A stretch of 29,789 nucleotides of DNA from a virus: positions 1 through 29,789 of IMG/VR virus record IMGVR_UViG_3300021351_000075. One strand, given 5' to 3'. This document shows, piece after piece, positions 15,116 to 24,333 of the stretch. Made by a program: the position numbers and the translations under genes. Every line of letters begins with the position of its first letter. Position 1 is the first letter of the stretch. The notes beneath the pieces are model-generated. The model saw only the letters and a program-made list of their open reading frames with translations. It was not told where the DNA came from and searched no databases.

Positions 15116-16546
15116 CTAATTGATGTTGATGTCCCCATCAGAAGTTCTGGCAATTTGATCATCCAAAATTATCACATCGGTTGCAGGGCTAGTGATGATC
15201 ACATTGTTGACGCCAGTCACGTCCATGATTGTCTGATACAAAGCACTAACCAACACATCGCCTGAAATGCCCAAAGTGTTGACGTAATTTTTGATCGCTT
15301 CTTTTACTTCGTTTTGGACTGTCACTTGATCATAACTGTCGTTGACCGTCAACGTGACATTGATCGGAGTGATTGTTTGCACAGCTGGAGTACGCACATA
15401 AACCAAAACCCCTCCAGCCCGCACGCCTGGGAAATTGGTTCGGTCGTTTGGATCTCCATCAATAATTTTTTGAGCATAAGCAATCAAACCCGTATAAGGG
15501 CTGTAATCAGCCGTCAATTGTTCTCCGGCAGTCAAGCCCGGTGCTTTGAAGTTGATTTGCCCTGAAGCTGAATTCACCCAATAGTCATTGGCTACAGCAT
15601 ACGAAAAACCACCAATCAAAACCCCACGAACGTCGCTTGTGACCGTGATCCCCAAAGATTCTTTGATCGGTTTTTCATCTAAATTTAGTTGGGTCTCCCC
15701 TCCTACTGCTGTATCGCCTGGGGCAAGTCCAGCGGTTACAATTTCACCAGTGACTGTTGTTGTCGATTCTGCGCTACCGCTCCCATCATCGATGTAGACG
15801 GTCACAATACCGCGATTAACCATATCTTCGATGGCTTTGACAAAAAGGACCGTTGCCCCAGTCGTGGGGTCTTGTTCTCCTAATACAGCACTTTCAAGCG
15901 CTGTGATTGTTGAACGCGCTAAACTTGCCACGTAGGCTTTGATCCTGGCTCGAAAAGAATCATCGCTTTCTTCGTCACTGCCAAATTGAAAAGCAGCAAG
16001 GTTGGTCACTTCGTCAACGCCTGCAAGCTTGCTGACAAACTTGATGATCGTGTTGGTTGCAACGTTTCCATCTTCCCCCGGTTCTTCAGCTACCGCGGCA
16101 ATCAATCCTGAATCGCGTCCTATCCCATTTCCCGGGATTTGCTCTGGACTGGTAGGGGTGATTTGCCCAGCTACTGTTGTCACAAAAATTTTGCCATCGG
16201 AAGTTTTTGCCTTGGTCCCTACTGGTATCGATACAGTGCCCACCGGACGAGCACGGGAAAAAACCAAATTGCCCGAAGCCGCTACCGCTGCACCTCGAAC
16301 CAATACTGCAGGTTGAATCTCTTTGGCTCGTTCGTCCAAATCTTCGCCTGTTGCTGTATCCAGATTGAACAATTGCAAAAGCAAAGTCATTTGATAATAT
16401 TGTTCATCATCTTGCCGGGCCGCAGCCGCCAAAAGATGCTTCATAACTGAGGTATCGGAAATATCGCTTAGCCCTGTTCTGCTCACCACACTGGCAAGCA
16501 TTTGAGCCAATATCTGTTCATAGCGTTTTGTCTGAAATGTGGGCAT
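15116..16546 (-). CDS. Baseplate J-like wedge protein
   Basis: The 476-residue product shows the baseplate J pattern: helical N-terminus, ATGEDLDERA, then IPVGTKAKTSDGKIFVTT (the 'P-x-GT' start of the beta domain), AGVDEVTNLAAFQFGSDEESDDSFRARI split around residues 175-205 (the well-conserved 'G-x-D-x-E-[ST]-D-[DE]-x-[FL]-R-x-R' signature), and a late NPVVV-like region (AVQTITPINVTLTV) with VLVSALYQTIMDVTGV near the C-terminus. In P2/Mu-type phages this protein forms the wedge around the hub. SD AGGGGAGATACG before ATG 16546. Confidence 0.88.
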   Translation of the reverse strand: MPTFQTKRYEQILAQMLASVVSRTGLSDISDTSVMKHLLAAAARQDDEQYYQMTLLLQLFNLDTATGEDLDERAKEIQPAVLVRGAAVAASGNLVFSRARPVGTVSIPVGTKAKTSDGKIFVTTVAGQITPTSPEQIPGNGIGRDSGLIAAVAEEPGEDGNVATNTIIKFVSKLAGVDEVTNLAAFQFGSDEESDDSFRARIKAYVASLARSTITALESAVLGEQDPTTGATVLFVKAIEDMVNRGIVTVYIDDGSGSAESTTTVTGEIVTAGLAPGDTAVGGETQLNLDEKPIKESLGITVTSDVRGVLIGGFSYAVANDYWVNSASGQINFKAPGLTAGEQLTADYSPYTGLIAYAQKIIDGDPNDRTNFPGVRAGGVLVYVRTPAVQTITPINVTLTVNDSYDQVTVQNEVKEAIKNYVNTLGISGDVLVSALYQTIMDVTGVNNVIITSPATDVIILDDQIARTSDGDININ

Positions 16547-16558
16547 TTCGTATCTCCC

Positions 16559-18490
16559 CTAAACCTGGACTGAAACAGTACGTGCCTGGGCAAAACCTCG
16601 AATTTGGACAGTCGCATCCACCTGCAACGCATCCTCTTGCCCAGCCGATTGGGCAAAAAGCAATTTTTCGACTTGGGCAATTCGTGGATCGCGGGCAAGA
16701 GTTTCTAGGATATGGAATCGAGCTGTTTCCAAATCAACAGCCGCAAATCTGGTACCAACAATCCGGCGTAGACCTACTGTTTTATACAGCGTATCGGTCC
16801 CGTATTCAGTAACCAAGCGCAAAATGATCATCTGTTTTAGGTTGTCTACTCCCGAAACTGTCTTTACGTCAACCGAGCCCTGGTTGACATCAATGGCAAG
16901 ATCGTAAAGAGCACGCGAAGACCCTGCAATACCACTGACCGTTTCAAGTTTGAGATCTGTTCCGAGGAATTTTTTCTCTGTATCCTCTTCAAACTTCACA
17001 CCTTGAACAGGTAAAATTGGCAGATCCAAAGTTGATTTTTGGTTGGTAGGGACCAAGATCTTTGATCCCAGGCCTAGGGTATTTGGAAACACAGGATCAT
17101 CAACTGGGGCCGCCGTCCCTGACAATGGTAGGTTTGCTTGGGAATCAATGAACGGAGGTTTGAGCCCGTTCAGAACCGCAATCTGCTGCCATTGTCGTGC
17201 ATCCCCTAAATGGCGGGCTGCAAGGTTGGCCAAAGTGTCACCCTGATTAATTTCAACTTCGCGTGCATTTTTGTATTGCGCAACCGTTGAACCTAAGGTA
17301 AGGTCCCCGTCCCCTGATAATGCATCGCCTGGGGTGAGCTGAGTACCCAAAGCCCGAACTTGGTTGAACGTAGTAGGCGCCGAAGAAGCAAGTGCCTCTT
17401 CCTTTCGTTCAGCAGACCAACGCCGCCTACTCTCCTGCTGTTCACGCAGTTTTCGAATTTGAGTAGTAGTCGGCGTTTCCCAACTTTCAGGGTACTGGCC
17501 CACCAGAACCAGCCCATCGGCCACCAAACGCATTTTGTTAATCACATAATCAGGCACAGTAGCTGCCTCTTCAGCCAATCGCTCGGCTGCAGCGTCAACT
17601 GCATCAACTGTATCTTCCCAAAAGGTGTATGGAAGTTCGATCAATTCGGTGAGGCCATCAACAAAATTCTCAACAGCAGTAGCAATTTCGGTCACCGATT
17701 CAATAATTGTCACAATATCGTTGACAAAGGATTTGATTTCTCCTACAAGGGCTGTGAGGTCATTGATCGCCCCCACAAAGAGATCCACCGCTTTTTTCAA
17801 CGTTCGTAGACCATCTTTCAACCATTCAAAGATGGACTTGTCTTCTGAAAAGTTGATATCCGGGCCAATGTCCCCCGCATCCAAAACCAGTAGTTCGATG
17901 TTGTAGTTGTAAAGGAAGCGACTGGAAGCGTCGCGCTCGAGCATGAATCTTTGCGGTGCAACAAGCCAATGTTCCCGGTCCCTTGGATTGTGAAAAAGCA
18001 AAGATGTTGCTTTGGCCGTTGCTGGATCGCGTTTGAGATCGCCATACAAACGGAAGATTGAATCATTCAAATACTGAAAATGCCTTTGCCCAGACAAAGC
18101 GCCTGATACAAGGATCGGTAGCTCTCGAGCATGAGATTTTTTCTCAGGTGGCAAATTTGCTGGAACCGGTGGGCCCACGTTGTTAAGTTCCCGCGGCTTA
18201 AACCCTGTGTGACCTCTCAGTCGAATTGTGCGTTGAACGATGCCATTTTCCTCAACGTAGAGCCCTCCACCTTGGGTGTAAGAAGGTTCCAGCGAAAAAG
18301 GTTCATCGACTGAATAGTTGCTTGGAGGAATTACCAGCGGATAAATGAACCGACTTTGAAATCCTGTAAAAGATACCACTGCAGGGAATCGCAATTCGAA
18401 ATAATAAAGCACACGGCGCAAAAAATCTGCATCATCGTTGCGAAATTGCCGTGCGCGTTCTTTAAGAAAGTTTAAAGCGCTGACTGCCAT
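16559..18490 (-). CDS. LysM tail/hub-associated protein fused to a gp25-like wedge domain
   Basis: The 643-residue protein has three parts. Residues 1-200 are a beta-rich tail-protein domain (VSFTGFQSRFIYPLVIPPS and so on). Residues 220-400 are helical. Residues about 410-482 contain a LysM repeat (EINQGDTLANLAARHLGD, then QWQQIAVLNGLKPP and ending SKILVP), a fold that in contractile tails binds tail tube/hub or peptidoglycan. Residues about 530-643 resemble T4 gp25/P2 gpW (YGTDTLYKTVGLRRIVG, DPRIAQVEKL). In simpler phages the LysM protein and gp25/gpW are separate genes. No separate gp25 gene is seen here, which agrees with a fusion. SD AAAGGGG before ATG 18490. Confidence 0.78.
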   Translation of the reverse strand: MAVSALNFLKERARQFRNDDADFLRRVLYYFELRFPAVVSFTGFQSRFIYPLVIPPSNYSVDEPFSLEPSYTQGGGLYVEENGIVQRTIRLRGHTGFKPRELNNVGPPVPANLPPEKKSHARELPILVSGALSGQRHFQYLNDSIFRLYGDLKRDPATAKATSLLFHNPRDREHWLVAPQRFMLERDASSRFLYNYNIELLVLDAGDIGPDINFSEDKSIFEWLKDGLRTLKKAVDLFVGAINDLTALVGEIKSFVNDIVTIIESVTEIATAVENFVDGLTELIELPYTFWEDTVDAVDAAAERLAEEAATVPDYVINKMRLVADGLVLVGQYPESWETPTTTQIRKLREQQESRRRWSAERKEEALASSAPTTFNQVRALGTQLTPGDALSGDGDLTLGSTVAQYKNAREVEINQGDTLANLAARHLGDARQWQQIAVLNGLKPPFIDSQANLPLSGTAAPVDDPVFPNTLGLGSKILVPTNQKSTLDLPILPVQGVKFEEDTEKKFLGTDLKLETVSGIAGSSRALYDLAIDVNQGSVDVKTVSGVDNLKQMIILRLVTEYGTDTLYKTVGLRRIVGTRFAAVDLETARFHILETLARDPRIAQVEKLLFAQSAGQEDALQVDATVQIRGFAQARTVSVQV

Positions 18491-18515
18491 GAATTCCCCT
18501 TTCTTTGACCATTCA

Positions 18516-19544
18516 TCAGTTATCGGGGATCGTCAATTTCTGAGAATTGATGTTTGCATCCCAACTCGGTGCGGGTGTTACCGGTACACCACTAGAACCA
18601 GGACCAGTCTGAACACCACTATGCACATGAGCATCAAAAATCGATTTCATCGACGCCCAAAGGGTCGCCAAATGATTTGCAATTGCTACAGCCGCCGCAC
18701 CATCCCCTAATGTCGCTGTGGCATCTCCGTCTTTATCTTGAATCAACAACGACGCGCCTTGTTCAATCGAAATGTTCAGCTGGTCTTTGCTGATTGTGGT
18801 TTTCATCAATTCAGTTTTGGCTGGAGGGTCCTCAGGGGTTGGTTTGGTCATGTCGTAAAGCACGACCTCGAACGAAGCTTCACTCGGCAAATGATGTTGC
18901 TGGGTTCCCGTGGTTCCGCTTGTTGGGGGATCTGGTTCCTTCCCAGCCGCATCGATCGCGCCATTGTTGGCGTAGGTTGAATCGACTAAAAAATTACCCG
19001 CGTCAGTGACCCCATAATGGATCCCATGGTGTCGGAAAAAATCTGGATCCCCATCGGTAGCCTTCAAGCGCATCCGTTGGCCGATCGCTTCGTCTTCTCG
19101 CCCTACATCCATATTAGGGTGAGGTAACGCTCGAAGGATGATCGGTTGACTTAGATTGTCATGCATGAACCCCACGAGCACATGATCTGCATCTGTGTTG
19201 GCTGGGATAGTTCCATTGTCGAGGTTTAGTTCTCCCCCTGTAATGTCAATGTTCGCCGCCCGTGGTCGCCAAATCCGACCACGATGCAAACCCGCAATAT
19301 CCTGGGTGACCAATACGTTTTTCAGCCCGTACCAACGTTGGCCGGCTATCGAAGGATAAACCAACACATCACAATAGATCGCGGCTGGATTGCTCAGATT
19401 TCGCCCGTCAACCGGTGCTTGGGGGTGATTGTCCGAATCAACTTCATAAGTCGTCACAACGATCCCGCGCAACAACAATCCCCCAGCCGCCCGATGCCTT
19501 CCACGGGGCCTTGGAATGGTTGGAATTCCAGCTTGTGAACGCAT
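18516..19544 (-). CDS. Baseplate spike (gpV/gp5-like OB fold) with HxH tip motif
   Basis: The 342-residue protein begins with a basic segment, then an OB-fold-like part with HVLVGFMHDNLSQPIILRAL at 121-140, the 'VGF-x-x-x-D-x-x-x-P-[VI]' core of spike proteins. The C-terminal part has a repetitive beta segment (ISIEQGASLLIQDKDGDATA) and FDAHVHSGVQTGPGSSGVP at about 303-321. H306-x-H308 is the metal-binding motif found at the tip of membrane-piercing spikes such as P2 gpV and phi92 gp138, where three copies bind iron. The layout suggests a trimeric spike that punctures the outer layer. SD AGGAG before ATG 19544. Confidence 0.8.
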   Translation of the reverse strand: MRSQAGIPTIPRPRGRHRAAGGLLLRGIVVTTYEVDSDNHPQAPVDGRNLSNPAAIYCDVLVYPSIAGQRWYGLKNVLVTQDIAGLHRGRIWRPRAANIDITGGELNLDNGTIPANTDADHVLVGFMHDNLSQPIILRALPHPNMDVGREDEAIGQRMRLKATDGDPDFFRHHGIHYGVTDAGNFLVDSTYANNGAIDAAGKEPDPPTSGTTGTQQHHLPSEASFEVVLYDMTKPTPEDPPAKTELMKTTISKDQLNISIEQGASLLIQDKDGDATATLGDGAAAVAIANHLATLWASMKSIFDAHVHSGVQTGPGSSGVPVTPAPSWDANINSQKLTIPDN

Positions 19545-19552
19545 ATCTACTC

Positions 19553-21091
19553 CTATGCTAATTGGATCCCTTGGTCTGCTTGGTCAATGGTTGGTTTTCT
19601 GTACACGGTAAAACGTTCAACTTTGTCTTTCAATTTTTCGAGATAACTTGCATCGGTTCCAATCCAACCACGAGTAACAGCCAAATTTGTACGCAATCCC
19701 CTACCAAATTGCCAAGCATGGTTGACCTGTTCAACGTAGTAATTCTCGTTGAATTCTACCGATTGCCCTGGGATTGTAATTCGCGTACCGATATGGATAT
19801 CAGGCCGACCAATGCCAAGATTCAAAGTCCCCGAAAGCAAATAAGGATTGAGCGCATACCAATCACGAAGGATCAACCGCTGATATTCAGATAGGACCCC
19901 ATAATCCAATTCATCAGGAGCCATAGAAGATTGCACATCCATTCTCCGCATGCCATGCCTTCGGATATCTTGTAACTCAATCAAGGGCGCAATAATAGAT
20001 AACGAATCTTTTCCAGTTTGCTCCTGATGGAGCAACGATGCTATGAAATATGCATTGAAGCGCTCAGCTCCACCTTTGCTAATATCGGATTGAAAGATCT
20101 GTTGAACAGGTAATTCAAACACAGGAACTTCTTTCCAGTAGTCAATAAATCGTTCATTTGGTACTGCTGGAAAATCATCACCTATAACTGGAAAAGGACG
20201 ATCGCGAATCACTACAGTCATAACAGCTTCACCCAATGCAATCGGATCACCCGCTTGAAGCTTTTGTGAAATTGAAGGATATTGTGGATCCTTCGGTAGC
20301 AAATCAGCGTAGAATTCAACAAACATTGGGTCTGAATTCTCAAACGCCAATTGCCAAAGTGTTCCATTTGGGTTGATAAAATTTGGGTTGAATTGTCGCC
20401 TGGGTGGCTCATTGGAATATTTCTTGTCGGCAAACACCACCGATCGCAAAAATGAATCTTCGGTAATTGCAGGCATGCCTTTCGGTGGATCCCAATTAAT
20501 GCCCGCTTCGGTCCCCAGTTCTTCCATGAACTTTTTCAAGAACAATTGCACTACTTCTGCAGGATTGCCTAAAATTGTGGTTAATGCGCCCATCACTTGG
20601 TTAGCAATACCTTCAGTCACAATTTCATTGTCGGCATAAGGAGAAAACCAAATCGGTGTCTGCTCCCACGTCTTGGCAAAATCCCGCCCTGAAATTGTGT
20701 AGATTTCGGTTGTGGCTCCGGTTCCCCCAACTGCTCGACCTCGATTGATTTGATCCACCAAACCGCGCATAACATGAAATGGCTTATCGTGCTTGTAGAA
20801 CACAATATCCACCCAGTCATCATCCACGATCCATTCAAAAATGCGTTTGGCTTCAGAAGAAGGCTTCAATTGCAACATAAATTGGCCTGAAGGCTGATTA
20901 ATGTCTTTGTTGGTTTGCACACCTAGTAAACAATGGCTTGGATCGTTGGGCTTCCTTCCATTAAACTTGTGCGCACCCCCATCGGTGTACAGCACAATGG
21001 GATCATCCCCATGCTGATAGATCGTTACCTCAGCCCATGTGGTTTCACTACCTTGAAAACCGGGTTGTGGGCCTTGCACAGTCGTGGTCAT
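19553..21091 (-). CDS. Baseplate hub protein (gp27/gpD-like)
   Basis: The 512-residue product follows the tape measure directly (TAA then ATG) and precedes the spike, the usual position of the hub. It has features of the gp27/gpD family: TEIYTISGRDF (about 127-137; the 'G-R-D' strand seen in many phage late-control D proteins), a helical mid-section, and a C-terminal part with LNLGIGRPDIHIGTRI and NYYVEQVNHAWQFG, which resembles the 'Y-x-V-x-x-V-x-H' strand of hub domains. It should form the trimeric ring on which tube and spike sit. SD GGGG 9 bases before ATG 21091. Confidence 0.75.
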   Translation of the reverse strand: MTTTVQGPQPGFQGSETTWAEVTIYQHGDDPIVLYTDGGAHKFNGRKPNDPSHCLLGVQTNKDINQPSGQFMLQLKPSSEAKRIFEWIVDDDWVDIVFYKHDKPFHVMRGLVDQINRGRAVGGTGATTEIYTISGRDFAKTWEQTPIWFSPYADNEIVTEGIANQVMGALTTILGNPAEVVQLFLKKFMEELGTEAGINWDPPKGMPAITEDSFLRSVVFADKKYSNEPPRRQFNPNFINPNGTLWQLAFENSDPMFVEFYADLLPKDPQYPSISQKLQAGDPIALGEAVMTVVIRDRPFPVIGDDFPAVPNERFIDYWKEVPVFELPVQQIFQSDISKGGAERFNAYFIASLLHQEQTGKDSLSIIAPLIELQDIRRHGMRRMDVQSSMAPDELDYGVLSEYQRLILRDWYALNPYLLSGTLNLGIGRPDIHIGTRITIPGQSVEFNENYYVEQVNHAWQFGRGLRTNLAVTRGWIGTDASYLEKLKDKVERFTVYRKPTIDQADQGIQLA

Positions 21092-23410
21092 TTAATTTTG
21101 CCCCATGGTCATATTGAACAGCTTATCGATCATAGAACCTTCCCCACCTGTCAATTTATCGATTTTCTGAGTTAGGTTCACAAAACTCTTTGTAAGCTCT
21201 GTTATCGGCCCACCTGCTAAATTTGAGAATGCACTGGTAGTGTTAGCTGCACTTTGCTCCATTTGCATAACTGCTGTAGCGAGCTTATTTCCTACCTGTA
21301 TCTGTTTATCTAATACAGCTGCTTGTTGTCGTAAATTTGGACCCCCTCTTGTTACAACTTGCGCAGCTTTCCCCATCATTTCTTTTATGGTTGCTCCTGG
21401 TCCTTCAATCCTTGCTTCAGTCGGAGGAAGCATCGCAGCCGCAGCCCCGATATCTTCGCCCATCAACCGTTTGCCAAGAATTTCTGTTTCCCGTGCTCCA
21501 AGCTGGATCCCTTGCGCTCCTAATATACGCCTGAGGAAAAGACGACCACCGGCGCCACCCCCGCCCATCTCCATCACACGCCGCATAACGTCGCCCATCG
21601 GCCCGCCAGTCTCAATCCCCATCACCCCACGTTCGCCCAGCTGTTGAGATAATTCCTCCATCTGAATAAACGTCTGTTCTAACTCTTTGGCTCCACCAGT
21701 TCCAGTGTACCCACCGAAGGCCTGCATGAGCATCAAGTCGAAGCCACCTCGAGGACCCCTAGCGCCCATGCCCTGCACGACCTGTTGAAATCCTCTGGCA
21801 ACGTTTTGAGCCCGCGTTGCAGCCAACCCACCGCGGCTTAATTCGCCCGCCATGTCTTTCAAGGAGTCCTTTGACATTGGTATGCCAGTCATCTGAAACT
21901 GTTGAATTCCTTGCGCGACAATCTGCAAGTATTGGGTGACCTCTGGCCCCCGTAGTCCAAGGGAGTCAACAGCGTCTGATAAAGCTTCCCGGAGAGATTC
22001 CCCACCGCGACCTATACCGCCTACCAAACCGCCTCGACGGGCACCCATTTGAAAAGCTCCCGCGGTTTGCGCGTCAACCCCGAACAACGTTCGTGCTGCC
22101 ATCGCTGCCCCAAGAAATTGTCGCTGACCTCGACCTCCTTGGAAAACATCCCCACCGGCTTGCATAAGCTGTACAGTCTCTTGTAAAGCTTCTTGGCGAC
22201 CAAGCCCGCGCAAGCGCATAGCCATCGCTTCAGGGGTTTCTGCTCTTGCCGCTCGTCTCAATTCTCTTTGGCGATTTTGCTCTGCTATTTGTGCTCGTTC
22301 TCGAGCCCACTTTCCTTGATCAAGTACGTCCAACCGTTTCCGCTCAGCAGTTCGTTGTTCAGGGGTTCGATTCATCCCAAAGTTCCGCCCAGGCCTTCCT
22401 CCTTCTATGCCAAAAATGTCGCGGATAGCTCCCCCAATTTGTCTCCCCAGAATTTTACCTGTAAAACCTTCAACAAGCGTTTCACCTAGAAGTCCTAATT
22501 CTGTTGTAGGCTGAGGACTTCCAGCTTGAATTGCAAGTTCTGCTGGAAGTCCTGTTTCTAATCTCCGCGCCCGTTGCTCCATGCCTGGGTAGACTTGCCC
22601 GGTTCCAGGATCGAAATACTCAAACCCAGGGGTTGCTTGTCCTCGTGCTTGCGCTCGGGCTCGAGCTTGTCTTGCCCTAATTCGCTGTACCCGACGACTA
22701 GGGGCCGGCTGAACAAAAGGGAAGGCCTCCACCCGTTGACGTTGATAAGCTAAAGCTTGCTGGGTGAATCCCGCTGCAGCACCCAATTGACCCGCTGCAG
22801 CGCCCCCAATGATCGGAATGCTGGCCATGGCTTGTTGCATGCCTGCCACGCCCGCAAACGGCGCTCCTGCTGCCCCACGAACCATTCCCCCGGCTGCCAT
22901 GCCCGCAGCCTGCCTCCACATGCCTGGACCGCGTTGCAGGAACAAGGGAGCCATTCCAGGGGCCGCACCTTGCATAAAGCCTTGCATCCCCGCCCAACGG
23001 CTTTGTTGGGCTTCCCTCGCTTGCTGTTGTCTAATTTGGGATTGAGCACGATTCAACCGCTGTGCAGCATCGGCAGTACCAGAATAGGCCTGCTTTTGCA
23101 AATTTATGATCCTGTTCAAATTTCGCGATTGCTCTTGTACAGCTTTCAAATCGGTCTGCATCTTGCGATATCGACCACTACTCTTGTCATCTACTTTAGA
23201 CATGGTTTTTGCAAGTTCAAGCTCTTGCTTGACCAAGGATCCAAGTTGCTTCTCCAGCCCTTTGACCTCAGCTTGCATGGTCACGAATTGCGCAGCTTGT
23301 TTTTTGAGATCAGCCAATGCTGCTTTGTTCAACCCCAACGTTTGGCGCAAAGCCTTTTCAAAGCCTTTGGTCTCCGCGGTCAACACCAAACTACTGCGCA
23401 TCTCAGGCAT
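21092..23410 (-). CDS. Tail tape measure protein
   Basis: The 772-residue protein has the tape-measure layout: coiled coil at about 10-140 (KAALADLKKQAAQ ... VKGLEKQLGSLVKQELELAKTMSKVDD), a long Gly/Ala/Gln/Arg-rich middle with a hydrophobic stretch (ASIPIIGGAAAGQLGAAAGF, about 195-214), helical repeats and a C-terminal MTMGQN. At the usual 0.15 nm per residue the tail would be about 115 nm. It sits between the chaperone pair and the hub, as in most long-tailed phages. No peptidase or lysozyme motif is visible. ATG 23410 overlaps the preceding stop by 8 bp. Confidence 0.88.
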   Translation of the reverse strand: MPEMRSSLVLTAETKGFEKALRQTLGLNKAALADLKKQAAQFVTMQAEVKGLEKQLGSLVKQELELAKTMSKVDDKSSGRYRKMQTDLKAVQEQSRNLNRIINLQKQAYSGTADAAQRLNRAQSQIRQQQAREAQQSRWAGMQGFMQGAAPGMAPLFLQRGPGMWRQAAGMAAGGMVRGAAGAPFAGVAGMQQAMASIPIIGGAAAGQLGAAAGFTQQALAYQRQRVEAFPFVQPAPSRRVQRIRARQARARAQARGQATPGFEYFDPGTGQVYPGMEQRARRLETGLPAELAIQAGSPQPTTELGLLGETLVEGFTGKILGRQIGGAIRDIFGIEGGRPGRNFGMNRTPEQRTAERKRLDVLDQGKWARERAQIAEQNRQRELRRAARAETPEAMAMRLRGLGRQEALQETVQLMQAGGDVFQGGRGQRQFLGAAMAARTLFGVDAQTAGAFQMGARRGGLVGGIGRGGESLREALSDAVDSLGLRGPEVTQYLQIVAQGIQQFQMTGIPMSKDSLKDMAGELSRGGLAATRAQNVARGFQQVVQGMGARGPRGGFDLMLMQAFGGYTGTGGAKELEQTFIQMEELSQQLGERGVMGIETGGPMGDVMRRVMEMGGGGAGGRLFLRRILGAQGIQLGARETEILGKRLMGEDIGAAAAMLPPTEARIEGPGATIKEMMGKAAQVVTRGGPNLRQQAAVLDKQIQVGNKLATAVMQMEQSAANTTSAFSNLAGGPITELTKSFVNLTQKIDKLTGGEGSMIDKLFNMTMGQN

Positions 23411-23768
23411 AGTAATCCCCTAGCGTTTCCTCAAAATCTGGTTCTTTTCCTTCAGCCAATTCACGTTCCCATTTATCAATCAATGGGTCGCTGACAACTT
23501 CAGGAAGATCGAGAGCACGATTGATTGCATTTAGTTGCTTGTATGCTCGCTCTTGATCAACCTGATTTCCTTCCTCTTCCAACGACGCCAAAATTTCTTG
23601 ACGTTGGGCAAACATGTCTTCGAAAAATTCCAAATACAATTCAGCCGAACTTTGGTTTTCAAAAAGTGCGTGACTTGCTGGTAGTTTGTATTTATTGGTC
23701 CACCAGCGTTTCAATTGCACCATCCCATTTTTAACGTTATTCTGCGCTTTGCGCTTGACCAGATCCAT
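23403..23768 (-). CDS. Tail assembly chaperone, second member (gpT/GT-like)
   Basis: The 121-residue product (ATG 23768) has LKRWWTNKYKLP, then AELYLEFFEDMF and a charged helical C-terminus ending in DYYA. Proteins of this type directly upstream of tape-measure genes are the second half of the G/GT chaperone pair. The gene overlaps the first member by 32 bp in another frame (+1/-2 relative). A strong SD, AAGGAGG (23805-23799), lies 30 nt upstream of the ATG with a 6-bp hairpin between. A TTG at 23822 is in frame but lacks an SD. It may be made alone or as a frameshift fusion to the first member. Confidence 0.7.
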   Translation of the reverse strand: MDLVKRKAQNNVKNGMVQLKRWWTNKYKLPASHALFENQSSAELYLEFFEDMFAQRQEILASLEEEGNQVDQERAYKQLNAINRALDLPEVVSDPLIDKWERELAEGKEPDFEETLGDYYA

Positions 23769-24225
23769 ATCCGAGAAACGTATTCTCGTGCTGCAAGACC
23801 TCCTTATAAAGTTCCTGCACAATGCGCACGTCTTCTAAATTTTGGAGATCTTTTGCCCAGTCTGGTTTTTCGATCAAAGAATACGTCAAATGAGAAAGCA
23901 TCAAATTGATCTCTGAAGTCATAGTGTCCAACGATTCGGCTGGAAGACCGTTGGCTAGACGTGCTCGCATAACACCCACCATTTGATGCTCACGAAGGTT
24001 CAAAATCTTATTGGTGAACGTCCCGCGCCAATGCTTCCCCCTACCATCTTCCCAGTCCAGTTGGAAGGTGTATTGCTTTTCTTGGCGTGGATCGTGAATC
24101 TTTTCTGGCTTTTGGGCTTGCTCTATCGTGGGCATTGATTCAGAAATGGCTTTTTGCAGTCTTGGCGCATCAGTTACCGTGTCGTCCAATTGTTCTGCAA
24201 GGTGGTCCGGGTATTTCAGATCCAT
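23737..24225 (-). CDS. Tail assembly chaperone, first member (gpG-like)
   Basis: The 162-residue product starts at ATG 24225 with GGGAG 6 bases upstream. The frame is open back to 24399, but that extension reads through the terminator at 24291-24333, so the short form is chosen. The second half (YTFQLDWEDGRGKHWRGTF, about residues 50-68, then TNKILNLREHQMVGVMRARL and a helical C-terminus) fits the chaperones that bind tape measure in myoviruses. It is the first gene after the tail-tube terminator and overlaps the second chaperone. No perfect slippery heptamer is visible in the overlap; see findings. Confidence 0.68.
   Translation of the reverse strand: MDLKYPDHLAEQLDDTVTDAPRLQKAISESMPTIEQAQKPEKIHDPRQEKQYTFQLDWEDGRGKHWRGTFTNKILNLREHQMVGVMRARLANGLPAESLDTMTSEINLMLSHLTYSLIEKPDWAKDLQNLEDVRIVQELYKEVLQHENTFLGYGSGQAQSAE
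23766..23805 (-). promoter_or_regulatory. Distant SD plus hairpin before the second chaperone gene
   Basis: On the minus strand AAGGAGG (23805-23799) is followed by 10 nt, then CGAGAA (23788-23783) and TTCTCG (23777-23772) forming a stem around a 5-nt loop, then GAT and the ATG (23768). Folding the hairpin cuts the SD-to-ATG distance from 30 to 13 nt. The same SD could alternatively act as a ribosome-pausing signal for frameshifting in the overlap. Confidence 0.5.
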
Positions 24226-24290
24226 GGTTTGCTCCCTTTTTATTGATTTAATCTGAGCATCGCATCGGCTGGAAGGGAGGGCAAGTTCTG

Positions 24291-24333
24291 AAAAAACGGA
24301 AGCCCCACGGCGGGGGGGAACCGTGAGACTTCC
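24291..24333 (-). terminator. Strong intrinsic terminator after the tail tube gene
   Basis: Minus strand GGAAG-TCT-CACGG (24333-24321) pairs with CCGTG-GGG-CTTCC (24310-24298): two 5-bp helices around a small internal loop, a 10-nt apical loop, then G and six T (24296-24291). It lies 33 bp after the tube stop and should end most sheath/tube transcripts, lowering expression of the chaperone and tape-measure genes that follow. Confidence 0.85.
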
